Part shown: piece by piece, positions 4,705-12,735 of the stretch
Layout of the letters: every line of letters starts with the position of its first letter
How positions within the stretch are numbered: the stretch's first letter is position 1
Source: an uncultured Bacteroidales bacterium
Lineage (GTDB): Bacteria > Bacteroidota > Bacteroidia > Bacteroidales > Muribaculaceae
DNA: 19,687 nucleotides
Assembly (NCBI GenBank): GCA_900542185.1
Contig: UQMZ01000055.1
Span: 1-19,687, forward strand
Reading direction: 5' to 3'
Translations under genes and position numbers: made by a program
Notes under the pieces: model-generated
Databases searched by the model: none
Seen by the model: only the letters and a program-made list of their open reading frames with translations
Told to the model about the DNA's origin: nothing

Positions 4705-7455
4705 ATGAAATTGTATACGTCCATCGTTCTATCAGTACTGTTTGTCTGTTCCTTGTGCGTGTCAGGAGCTAAATCTTCATTGGATTTCTATTATCTTAAT
4801 ACTAAAACCGGACTTGAAAGCAATGCCGTTGCTGCAATAAAGAAGGATTCCGCAGGGTTTATCTGGATTGGCACGAAAAAGGGACTTGCCCGCTATGACG
4901 GAGTCGAGACATGTAATTATCCTCTTATTCCCGGACACGACAATGTATGGGCTATTGAAGAGGCTGATAATGACACATTGTTGATCGGCACATTGTCGGA
5001 CGTGATATTTTACAGCCGTAAATCCCGAACCTGTGTCCCATTGGGATTGCCCGAAGCCGTGGTCAAGGTCATATACAAAATCTCTCCTTCCAGATTCTGG
5101 GTCGGAACCGAGAATGGTCTTTATCTTGTTGAGAATCACAAGTATCGCCGCATACATCTCGGATCCGGACTGTCGACGGCAAACCACATCACCGGATTAC
5201 TACGCCAGGACAAGGACATCTTCTGGTTTTCAACTGCCGACGGTCTGCTGCGGATAGACCTCCGGAATAAGAAACCGGTATTGTACCGAATGCCCGGCAA
5301 CAGTAATTTTTTCACATGTCTGACCGGCGATGGCAAAACCATCTTTGTCGGCACATTCAACAAGGGGATTTTCAAATTCAATATTGAATCCGGGACATTT
5401 GACAAAGTGAACGGCTTTGACTACAATCTTATTATGGATATTGATTATGACGACCATAAGCTTTATATCGGCACTAATGGACAGGGACTCAAATCGCTTG
5501 ACCTAAACAACGGCTCCATCGAGGCAATTCCCCTGGACCGGGACAGGCATAACAATTACGATACCAACACTGTAACATGTATTGATCGGGACAATGGCAT
5601 AATGTGGGTCGGAACCCAGTTCAGAGGGCTGGCCTATACGCCGCGCAATGACTATCTGTTCAAACATTACAGTATTCCCGGCTTCAATTCATCGGATTAT
5701 CATATCCGCTCTCTGATGACCTTGGATGACGGCAGCAGATTGGTCGGCACCCGGGAAGGTCTGTTTTACATAGACCGGAAATCCGGCTATGTCAAATCCT
5801 TTAAGGCGCACGATCCATCTTCCGGGTTAAGGTCCGACATAATCGTTTCTATTGACCGAATCAAGGGAAAGATCATGATAAGCACTTTCGGAGGGGGTGC
5901 CAAGGTTTTTGATCCCGTCTCACACTCATTACATGACTTCTCTGCAGAAGATGTGTATATATACGGGTGCATATTCGGCATCACCGAGGACCGGAGAGGC
6001 AATATCTGGGTTGCCACCCAGAACGGATTATATGAATGTTCGCCGGAAGGGAAAGTGCTGCGGGAATTCAACCTGATGAATTCCGTTCTGACCACAAACG
6101 TGATCTTTGTCGCCCACCCTGACAAGTCCGACCGTATATGGATCGGGACCAATTTCGGGCTGTACCTCCTCGACACATTGAACGGACACATGACGAACGA
6201 TTGCTTCAGCGAGCCTATAAAGGGAGAAATCAAATATATCACCGAGGATTCCCGGGAAGATATCTGGGTAGGCACCACACAAGACGGTCTCTATCGGATC
6301 GGGATGAATCTTGAAGTGAAGAACCATTACACCACAAACGATTTTCTCCCGGAAAACGATATCCTGAGCATAGCCGAGGACAACCGCGGGCAGCTATGGA
6401 TCTCGACCCGTTCACGAATCACACGGTTCAATCCTGCCGACAGCACCTCCTATGTCTTCAAACGGCGCGACGGGCTGAACGACCTGGATTTCAACAACTC
6501 CGTGGAGATAACCGGCGACAGCATAATAGCGTGGCCGAGCGAAGGCGGGTTAATCTACACTTCCCTGAATCAGTCCGGCGACAGGCCGGCCATCTCCACA
6601 ACCCCGAGAATAACCGCCGTTGTCATCGGAGACCGGGTGTACGACCCTCTGTATCTGGATCCGCACGAATACATAGCAGTCCCAACGTCGGATCATTCCG
6701 TGACGTTTAAATTCTCAAACATGTGCTTCACGCTTCCTTATGCCACCGCCTATGAATATAGGCTTGAAGGACACGACAAGGAATGGATACCCATAACAGG
6801 AGTAAATGAAATCACATATTCCAATCTCAAGGCCGGAGACTATGTCTTCAACCTGCGTATTCCCGGACAGGATTCCATTGCGGCAGTGCCGGTAAGGATT
6901 CATGTGGCAAGATCATATTCATTCATTATCGCGATGACGGCAATAATCCTGGCAGTCCTGATGGTGACCGTCTATTACTGTTATCGTATCTGGAGGCTGA
7001 AAATAAAGATTACGAACGAACGGTCTCTATTCTCGAAAGTGTCGGAAAATATGGAATCAGACGATTCCGCCGCCACTGTCCGCGATCAGAACAATCCGCT
7101 CATGGAATCCCTGCTGGAATACATGGACTCCGAAAAACCTTATAAAAACCCGAAACTGAGCATCAGCGACGTGGCCGCCCACATTGGATGTCAGGAAAAA
7201 GATCTGTCCCTGCTCCTCAACTCCGAAATGAAAGTGAATTTCTCTAATTTTATAAATATCTACCGTGTCAACGATGTTAAGAGGAAACTTACCAAAGAGA
7301 GCCTTTCACGTTACACTCTGATGACTATTGCCGAGCAAAGCGGATTCTCCAGCAAGACCACATTCTATCGGGTTTTCAAGGATGTCACAGGCCATACTCC
7401 ACTGCAGTATTGTCAACAGGAAGGCCTCACCGACGGACAAGGCTCCGATAAGTAA
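4705..7455 (+). CDS. Membrane-spanning two-propeller sensor / AraC-type regulator lacking kinase and receiver domains
   Basis: A 916-residue protein. Residues 1-22 are a signal peptide or anchor (MKLYTSIVLSVLFVCSLCVS). Residues 30-620 contain about 14 Reg_prop-type blades, each with a [IVL]W[IV]GT-like core, for example IWIGTKKGLARYDG at 53-66 and IWVATQNGLY at 434-443; this suits two seven-bladed propellers. A Y_Y_Y domain follows at about 665-735 (YEYRLEGHDKEW at 683-694). One transmembrane helix spans about 739-761. The cytoplasmic part (762-916) goes almost directly into an AraC-type domain with two helix-turn-helix units, about 818-862 and 870-905 (FYRVFKDVTGHTPLQY). No HisKA H-box, HATPase N/G boxes or receiver Asp is present, and there is no room for them. 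In the family, this sensor binds oligosaccharides in the periplasm and controls PUL genes. Here signal transfer must be direct, as in SusR-like one-component regulators. It probably controls the lyase and susC promoters downstream. Confidence 0.9.
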   Translation: MKLYTSIVLSVLFVCSLCVSGAKSSLDFYYLNTKTGLESNAVAAIKKDSAGFIWIGTKKGLARYDGVETCNYPLIPGHDNVWAIEEADNDTLLIGTLSDVIFYSRKSRTCVPLGLPEAVVKVIYKISPSRFWVGTENGLYLVENHKYRRIHLGSGLSTANHITGLLRQDKDIFWFSTADGLLRIDLRNKKPVLYRMPGNSNFFTCLTGDGKTIFVGTFNKGIFKFNIESGTFDKVNGFDYNLIMDIDYDDHKLYIGTNGQGLKSLDLNNGSIEAIPLDRDRHNNYDTNTVTCIDRDNGIMWVGTQFRGLAYTPRNDYLFKHYSIPGFNSSDYHIRSLMTLDDGSRLVGTREGLFYIDRKSGYVKSFKAHDPSSGLRSDIIVSIDRIKGKIMISTFGGGAKVFDPVSHSLHDFSAEDVYIYGCIFGITEDRRGNIWVATQNGLYECSPEGKVLREFNLMNSVLTTNVIFVAHPDKSDRIWIGTNFGLYLLDTLNGHMTNDCFSEPIKGEIKYITEDSREDIWVGTTQDGLYRIGMNLEVKNHYTTNDFLPENDILSIAEDNRGQLWISTRSRITRFNPADSTSYVFKRRDGLNDLDFNNSVEITGDSIIAWPSEGGLIYTSLNQSGDRPAISTTPRITAVVIGDRVYDPLYLDPHEYIAVPTSDHSVTFKFSNMCFTLPYATAYEYRLEGHDKEWIPITGVNEITYSNLKAGDYVFNLRIPGQDSIAAVPVRIHVARSYSFIIAMTAIILAVLMVTVYYCYRIWRLKIKITNERSLFSKVSENMESDDSAATVRDQNNPLMESLLEYMDSEKPYKNPKLSISDVAAHIGCQEKDLSLLLNSEMKVNFSNFINIYRVNDVKRKLTKESLSRYTLMTIAEQSGFSSKTTFYRVFKDVTGHTPLQYCQQEGLTDGQGSDK

Positions 7456-7464
7456 GGCTCCGTC

Positions 7465-7500
7465 AATAAAAAACAGAGGGAAGGCATTCACCTCCCTCTG
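7465..7500 (-). terminator. Intrinsic terminator for the lyase gene, shared with the regulator's 3' end
   Basis: Stem CAGAGGGA (7474-7481) and TCCCTCTG (7493-7500) with an 11-base loop. On the minus strand the stem is followed by TTTTTTATTG, a good U-tract, so it should end transcripts of the minus-strand lyase gene. On the plus strand it begins 18 bases after the regulator's stop but lacks a T-run. Confidence 0.7.
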
Positions 7501-7583
7501 CAACTTAACTAATACCATATTTAACATTTAACCTTCACAGGCACAAATATCTTTCCTGACATGCAATCTCAGGGTCCGTTACT

Positions 7584-7621
7584 TAATCTATCCGTGAATC
7601 AATAATCTATCCGTGAATCAA
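7584..7621. repeat. Perfect 19-base tandem duplication next to the lyase stop codon
   Basis: The unit TAATCTATCCGTGAATCAA occurs at 7584-7602 and again, directly abutting, at 7603-7621. The core ATCCGTGAA recurs a third time at about 7625-7633, inside the last codons of the lyase gene, whose stop is at 7622-7624. It looks like a slippage or duplication product of the gene's 3' end and changes no protein. Confidence 0.85.
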
Positions 7622-8845
7622 TCAATCCGTGAACTGGAACAAGTCATAGTCCATGCCGATGCCGGTATATATGGCTTTCCAACCGTTACGCTCCAGAATC
7701 TCCAATGTATTAGGCATCGGGATATGCTTACGGTTCGCATAATGATTGTACACGCAGCCATAAAGCGACCAGTAATCTCCTCGGTTCTTAGGACTGATTA
7801 CTTCCCAGTCACAGTATTTTCCTGTCACGTCAGTCCATTTCCTGAACGGCACGTCATCGTGCCCGGCATTGTATCGCGCCGTATATTCAGTGGCCCTATG
7901 TATGAGATTGTCGAACAGGCCATACAGGTCGTTCCCCTGCTTCCAGGCCATTTCGCAGCAGCCTATCGCAAAACACAGTCCTAACTGCACATGCCCCTGG
8001 TCGCGGCCGCTTTCCTGACACTGTCCGGTCTGCATATCGAAATACCTTGCGAACGTACCGTTATCATATCCGTTGAGCAGGAAATCCACAGTGCGCTGAT
8101 ACTCCTTGAGATCATCCCACAGAATTGCGAGCGCCATCTTGGAATGCGCAACGCTAAGACCCCAGTTGCCGTTGGTATACGGAGCTGACACCATAAATTC
8201 GTCAAGAACCGGAAGAAACACATTGCGCAGCATCCTGTTGACGCTTTCAATCTCTTGCCGGGTCATGATGTCCGACGTACGGGTTATCATCTCAAGCGCA
8301 AAGGCGAGCTTGAAAGTCTCCAGGCCGGCCAGAAGCGCCTTGTCGTTATGTGCCGGTATACCTTCCAGCTTATCCGCATACGCCGTTAAAATTTCAATGA
8401 CCTTACGGGCATGAGCCTCCTTGCCTGTGACAACCCACATCAGGGCGTTCATGTACGCTGCGTTGAAGTCGGCTTCATATCCCTTCTTGGTATAGGCATA
8501 TTCGTCCTGGCGCGCTATAAGACTATAGGGGCCGCGAAGTTTATAGTCGCTTTGTGCGCGAAAATCGGATTTCAGCGACTCCCATGCGCGATACGCCACT
8601 CCGGCCGTGTCCGCTTCGCTCACTATCTCCTTCATCCTCGCTATGCTGGCCGGATTATGCATTATGCCCGGATGCTCGAACGTCGGAACGAAATCCTGAG
8701 CCGATATGTGCTGATCCTGATGCTTCTTATTCAGGTCCGGTGCCACGGACGCCCCGCCGGTCATGGCATTGGCTCCTATGGAACTTATGAGAAGCATTAA
8801 TGACGTGAGCGTCTTTAGTTGCGTGATTGTCTTTATTATTTTCAT
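7622..8845 (-). CDS. Secreted alginate-lyase-family (PF05426-like) protein
   Basis: Start chosen at 8845 (MKIIKTITQLKTLTSLMLLISSIGANA), giving a signal peptide of about 27 residues and a 407-residue protein; the longer frame from 8893 crosses the promoter. The body is an all-helical toroid-type lyase fold. Signs are the HPGIMHNPASIARMK opening typical of these proteins (from about 58), the YTNGNWG motif near 223-229, where the Asn/Trp pair is conserved, and ESGRDQGH at 278-285, with the His and Arg expected in the active-site cleft. The family cleaves uronate-containing polysaccharides by beta-elimination, but gut Bacteroidales members need not act on alginate. The gene is divergent from susC across a shared control region and ends in its own terminator. 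Family is fairly sure; substrate is unknown. Confidence 0.8.
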   Translation of the reverse strand: MKIIKTITQLKTLTSLMLLISSIGANAMTGGASVAPDLNKKHQDQHISAQDFVPTFEHPGIMHNPASIARMKEIVSEADTAGVAYRAWESLKSDFRAQSDYKLRGPYSLIARQDEYAYTKKGYEADFNAAYMNALMWVVTGKEAHARKVIEILTAYADKLEGIPAHNDKALLAGLETFKLAFALEMITRTSDIMTRQEIESVNRMLRNVFLPVLDEFMVSAPYTNGNWGLSVAHSKMALAILWDDLKEYQRTVDFLLNGYDNGTFARYFDMQTGQCQESGRDQGHVQLGLCFAIGCCEMAWKQGNDLYGLFDNLIHRATEYTARYNAGHDDVPFRKWTDVTGKYCDWEVISPKNRGDYWSLYGCVYNHYANRKHIPMPNTLEILERNGWKAIYTGIGMDYDLFQFTD

Positions 8846-8862
8846 GATGCCTGAGTTTTCTG

Positions 8863-8894
8863 CAAAATTATCAATGCAAAACGGCATTGACAAG
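8863..8894 (-). promoter_or_regulatory. Bacteroidetes-type promoter of the lyase gene
   Basis: On the minus strand, TAATTTTG (8870 down to 8863) matches the -7 consensus TAnnTTTG exactly. CTTG (8894-8891), 20 bases upstream, is one mismatch from the -33 TTTG. The leader before the ATG at 8845 would be very short, about ten bases. Confidence 0.7.
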
Positions 8895-8986
8895 AAAAAA
8901 GGGCCTTGAGTGATACTTATAAAAGCAGGACAGCGCTGTTTCCCCGTATTATTCTGCGTTTCAATTTGTTATCTTATCTACAAAAT

Positions 8987-9003
8987 AGTACCGATTTTTT
9001 TGG
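8987..9003 (+). repeat. Direct-repeat element, copy 1 (candidate regulator site)
   Basis: AGTACCGATTTTTTTGG. The second copy lies 124 bases downstream in the same orientation. This copy is about 93 bases upstream of the lyase -33 box. Confidence 0.55.
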
Positions 9004-9024
9004 AACTCGCATGAAACAGCCTCG

Positions 9025-9044
9025 ATATGTCGTGTGGGACATAT
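9025..9044. promoter_or_regulatory. Palindrome in the divergent control region
   Basis: Perfect 7-base arms ATATGTC (9025-9031) and GACATAT (9038-9044) around GTGTGG. It lies between the two direct-repeat copies. The size and symmetry suit a dimeric repressor or activator site; no regulator can be assigned from sequence alone. Confidence 0.45.
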
Positions 9045-9110
9045 ACGCGCATGGAAATCCACGTCTGGCGGTATGATTGCCGGACAATGCCCGAAAATGG
9101 CCGAAAACGT

Positions 9111-9128
9111 CAGTACCAATTTTTTTGG
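9111..9128 (+). repeat. Direct-repeat element, copy 2 (candidate regulator site)
   Basis: AGTACCAATTTTTTTTGG, with one substitution and one extra T relative to copy 1. It ends about 120 bases upstream of the susC -7 box. AraC-type regulators commonly bind direct repeats, so this pair is a candidate target of the membrane-spanning regulator. Confidence 0.55.
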
Positions 9129-9249
9129 CACCGCAGAATTTCAACTTTAACTTGCTGACTATTTGAACATTACGCCATTTTACCCGATTTTCGATTTTAT
9201 CGGTAGTAAACTTGCCATGAAACATGGTGTTGATGTACCCCACCCATTG

Positions 9250-9257
9250 TAATTTTG
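9250..9257 (+). promoter_or_regulatory. -7 box of the susC promoter
   Basis: TAATTTTG matches the Bacteroidetes -7 consensus exactly and is followed by CAC, like the lyase promoter (CAG). No good TTTG is found 19-21 bases upstream, which would fit a promoter that needs an activator. The predicted leader to the ATG at 9353 is about 90 bases. Confidence 0.6.
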
Positions 9258-9280
9258 CACACGAGGATTCCGCTATTGAC

Positions 9281-9312
9281 GTCCGGCTGTTGGGTTCCGT
9301 GATTGGCCGGAC
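9281..9312 (+). promoter_or_regulatory. Hairpin in the predicted susC leader
   Basis: GC-rich 7-base arms GTCCGGC (9281-9287) and GCCGGAC (9306-9312) around an 18-base loop, ending 40 bases before the start codon. It may affect translation or mRNA stability. No known riboswitch is recognised. Confidence 0.4.
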
Positions 9313-9352
9313 CGGTTAACCTGAAAACTCATCTTTCAAACTATCAACATAC

Positions 9353-12300
9353 ATGAAAAGACGTATTTCTAACTCATCCGTAAAAGTCGTGACGGCAGCG
9401 CTACTGTCCGTCATGGCAATTCCATCCGGAGGATACGCTTACGCAAGCGCATCGGATGTATCGCAGCTAAAGACCGCCACTACCGGCGGCAATATCCACG
9501 GAACGGTCCGGGATTCACAAGGCGAGCCACTGATCGGCGCGACCGTGGCGGTCAAGGGAACAAGCACCGGCACCACGACCGATATAGACGGCAACTTCAC
9601 CCTGGCCAATGTGGGGAAAGGCACGCTGGTAGTCTCGTATGTGGGCTATACTCCCGCCGAAATCAAGATCGCTTCAGGCCAGACCTACGACATTACCCTT
9701 AAGGAGAGTTCGGAACTTCTGAACGAAGTAGTGGTGGTGGGATACGGCACACAGAAGAAAGAAACCCTGTCGGGAGCCGTTTCGGCCGTAAGCGGCGATG
9801 TCCTTGAAAGCAGGCCAGTGTCAAATACAGCGATAGGACTACAGGGGCAAGTGCCGGGACTGACTATCACCCGGACATCGGCACGTCCCGGAAATGAAGA
9901 CCTCGGCATACAGATCCGAGGGGCGTCTTCGGTCAATACGGTGGAGCCTCTTATAATAATCGACGGCGTTCCGGCCATAAGCAAGACTGAGTTCAGTTCC
10001 CTTAACCCCGACGATATCGCAGGTATCTCGGTGCTTAAGGACGCCTCGGCCGCAATATACGGTTCGCGCGCGGCAGGCGGCGTGATACTGGTCACCACCA
10101 AGAAAGGAAAGAAGAACGACAAGATCAAGGTGTCGTACAACGGCATGGTGACACTGAACACTCCGGCCAACCAGCTGCCTCTTGCAGGCATGAAGGAATG
10201 GGCCAACGCATACATCGACGCGTCGTATCAGGATTTTGTCGTTGCCGATCCCACGGCTCCCAACGGCGAGAGATGCACCCAGCGGTCCGTCAACACCCAG
10301 ATATGGCAGAACATTATGGTAGACGCCGACGGCAACCAGATCGTCAAGCCAAGTGTGGCGGGGCGCGACTTCACTGACTATAGACGCCTGATCGACGTCA
10401 TGGCCGAGGGGAATGAATTCGATTATGTCGACGTCAACGGCGTGCTTCACCATTACGCATCCAACAACTGGCTGGACCATGTGTATGGCAACACGGTGTC
10501 GACCCAGCATAACCTCAGCGTGACCGGAGCAAGCGAAAAGGCCCGATGGTTCGCCGCCGTGGGTTATGCATACGACCGTTCGGTCATAAAGGCCGTGTAT
10601 GATGGAGTCAGAAAATACAATGCGAGAATGAACGTGGACTTCGACCTTAAGAAATGGCTCACCTGGAATGTCAACATGTCATACAGCAACAACTACATGA
10701 AAGGTCCCCGCGACGGGCTTGACGGCAACAATTCGGGCATGTACGACGCTCCCTGCTCACCGGCATACACTCCCGACGGTCATTTCTACGACTTCTACAT
10801 GTGCGGCCGTTCTCCACTCGCGGCCATGAAGGGGGCCGGTATCGCTTCAAGAGAATTCGCCACGTTCCGTTTCTCGACCGCATTATACTTCCAGATATTC
10901 AAGGACCTGAAAATCACCGCGCAGGCATCCCTGACCAAGAACGACAACATCCAGAAGGAAACCAAAACCCGATACACGGTGGGATATTGGGACACATCGT
11001 TGAACCGGGTCAACGAAATAAACGGAGGCACCAGCAATTACATCCAGGAGCGCAGCCAGCGCACTCTATATGAATATTATCTTGCACAGGCCGACTACAA
11101 CCACTATTTCGGCAATCATTATGTAGCGGCCATGATCGGTGTAAATGCGGAACGCAATTCTTACAAGAATGTGACCGCCAAGCGTGACGGCATCCTGTAC
11201 GAGGGATTGTTCGACCTCAATACCGCCTCGTCCGAGGCTGCGCATCAACATATTACCGGTGGTTCGAACCAGAACGGCTTCGTATCGTTCTTCACACGTC
11301 TTAACTATCAGTATGACGGACGTTATCTCCTGGAACTTCTGGGACGCCGTGACGGGACCTCTAAATTCCACAAGGACTACCGCTGGAGTAATTTCGGCGC
11401 GGCGAGCGCCGCCTGGCGCATATCGCAGGAAAAGTTCATCACCGACAACTGCAATTGGCTGACGGACCTGAAGATCCGCGCATCTTACGGAGTCACCGGA
11501 GGTGCGGTATCAAGTCTCGGAAACTATGACTATCTTTCCACCGTCAACACCACGGGCACACATTATTTCGATTCCGGTCTTGCCGGCACTGCATATCTCG
11601 GTTCGATGATCGACTATTCCCGCACATGGGAAAAACTGCACAACTTCAACGTCGGCATAGACTTCGGATTCCTGAACAACAGGCTGAAAGGCAGTTTCGA
11701 CTGGTATCAGAAGATAAACAAGGGTATGCTCACTGCCATCACGTATCCCGACATCCTCGGCGGCAAGGCTCCGGCCACCAACAATGCCCGGCTGCGCGTG
11801 CGAGGCTGGGAAGCGGCTTTGAGCTGGAACGACCGTATCGGAGAAGTCTCTTACTGGGTCGGCGCACAACTCACCGACGCCAGATCCAAGGTGACAGACT
11901 ACAAAGGCACCGACAACTGGGTGGCCGGATTCGTAAGCGTACGCGAGGGATACCCCCTCAACAGCCTGTTCCTCTATAAGACTGACGGTTATTTCACCTC
12001 ATACGAGGAGATTGAAGAATATTACAGACAGTATGCCAACTGCACCGGCGGAAATGCCTTAGGCAAGGTGCCTCAGAACAATGAGAAAACTCATCTTCGC
12101 CCCGGTGACCGCCGCAAGATCCTGATTCTTGATCCCGAGAACGATACGACGGACGGCAAGGGAAACACAGGCTCCGGCGACGTCTACTATTACGGAGATA
12201 CCGACCCTCACTATCAGTTCAGTTTCAATCTTGGCGCGACGTGGAAGGGAATCGACTTCTCTATGTTCATCCAGGGCGTAGGCAAGCGCAACGTGCTCCG

Positions 12301-12709
12301 TGGCACCAACGGCTCCCAGGCCACCAACGTCAACAAATGTGCATTTTACCGCAACTACAACAACATCCTTCTGTCTCACCTCGACACATGGACGTGGGAC
12401 AACCAGGACGCACGCTATGCGCGTCTGTCGCTTGAAAACGCCAAGAACGACTGGAACTACAACAACAATGATTCCGAAGTGCAGAACGGATGGTATGCCC
12501 GGGTGAAAAACATCACTTTAGGCTACACTCTCCCTAAAAAAATAACCGACGGCTGGGGAATCAGCAAACTCCGCTTCTATCTGTCGGGCGACAACATCGG
12601 CGAGGTCACCGGCATTCACGACGGCTACGATCCCGAAAAAAGCGGACGTTCAAACACATCACTGCCTTTTGCCCGCAACTGGACCTTCGGCATCGACCTT
12701 CAGTTTTGA
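9353..12709 (+). CDS. SusC-like TonB-dependent outer-membrane glycan transporter
   Basis: An 1118-residue SusC/RagA-family receptor that imports oligosaccharides across the outer membrane using TonB energy, with SusD as its lid. Residues 1 to about 33 form a signal peptide ending near ASA. A carboxypeptidase-regulatory-like domain covers about 47-118 (IHGTVRDSQGEPLIGATV). The SusC-specific TonB-box region NEVVVVGYGTQKKETLSGAV is at 124-143. The plug domain follows to about 250 (IQIRGASSVN, PLIIIDGVP, LKDASAAIYGSRAAGGVILV). The rest is a beta-barrel ending in the aromatic NWTFGIDLQF, the usual assembly signal. Length is standard and the gene is intact. There is no anti-sigma-interacting extension, so control is likely through the neighbouring AraC-type regulator. 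susD follows after 26 bases, in one operon. Confidence 0.96.
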   Translation: MKRRISNSSVKVVTAALLSVMAIPSGGYAYASASDVSQLKTATTGGNIHGTVRDSQGEPLIGATVAVKGTSTGTTTDIDGNFTLANVGKGTLVVSYVGYTPAEIKIASGQTYDITLKESSELLNEVVVVGYGTQKKETLSGAVSAVSGDVLESRPVSNTAIGLQGQVPGLTITRTSARPGNEDLGIQIRGASSVNTVEPLIIIDGVPAISKTEFSSLNPDDIAGISVLKDASAAIYGSRAAGGVILVTTKKGKKNDKIKVSYNGMVTLNTPANQLPLAGMKEWANAYIDASYQDFVVADPTAPNGERCTQRSVNTQIWQNIMVDADGNQIVKPSVAGRDFTDYRRLIDVMAEGNEFDYVDVNGVLHHYASNNWLDHVYGNTVSTQHNLSVTGASEKARWFAAVGYAYDRSVIKAVYDGVRKYNARMNVDFDLKKWLTWNVNMSYSNNYMKGPRDGLDGNNSGMYDAPCSPAYTPDGHFYDFYMCGRSPLAAMKGAGIASREFATFRFSTALYFQIFKDLKITAQASLTKNDNIQKETKTRYTVGYWDTSLNRVNEINGGTSNYIQERSQRTLYEYYLAQADYNHYFGNHYVAAMIGVNAERNSYKNVTAKRDGILYEGLFDLNTASSEAAHQHITGGSNQNGFVSFFTRLNYQYDGRYLLELLGRRDGTSKFHKDYRWSNFGAASAAWRISQEKFITDNCNWLTDLKIRASYGVTGGAVSSLGNYDYLSTVNTTGTHYFDSGLAGTAYLGSMIDYSRTWEKLHNFNVGIDFGFLNNRLKGSFDWYQKINKGMLTAITYPDILGGKAPATNNARLRVRGWEAALSWNDRIGEVSYWVGAQLTDARSKVTDYKGTDNWVAGFVSVREGYPLNSLFLYKTDGYFTSYEEIEEYYRQYANCTGGNALGKVPQNNEKTHLRPGDRRKILILDPENDTTDGKGNTGSGDVYYYGDTDPHYQFSFNLGATWKGIDFSMFIQGVGKRNVLRGTNGSQATNVNKCAFYRNYNNILLSHLDTWTWDNQDARYARLSLENAKNDWNYNNNDSEVQNGWYARVKNITLGYTLPKKITDGWGISKLRFYLSGDNIGEVTGIHDGYDPEKSGRSNTSLPFARNWTFGIDLQF

Positions 12710-12735
12710 ACAGTAATTTATTGAAATCATAAATC

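Larger units (their letters stand above)
8846..9352. other. Divergent intergenic control region between the lyase gene and susC
   Basis: A 507-base stretch without a convincing gene; the 89-residue minus-strand frame at 8974-9243 has no recognisable features. It holds a promoter for each flanking gene, two direct copies of an AGTACC(G/A)ATTTTTTTGG element, a 7-base-arm palindrome and a 5' leader hairpin, each listed separately. It is AT-richer than the coding regions around it. Confidence 0.8.

Noticed and set aside
7021..7110. Possibility that the regulator is a frameshifted hybrid two-component system
   Set aside because: The frame is continuous from the membrane helix into the AraC domain, and no kinase or receiver fragment is seen in any frame, so the short architecture looks genuine.
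7584..7621. CRISPR-like repeat
   Set aside because: The two 19-base copies abut with no spacer and there are no cas genes.
8995..9001. The T-runs at 8995-9001 and 9119-9126 as terminator tails
   Set aside because: Neither is preceded by a stable GC-rich hairpin, and no plus-strand gene ends there; the conserved flanking bases favour a binding-site role.
8974..9243. 89-residue minus-strand frame in the divergent control region
   Set aside because: It crosses both direct repeats and the palindrome, has no signal or domain, and no promoter; treated as chance.
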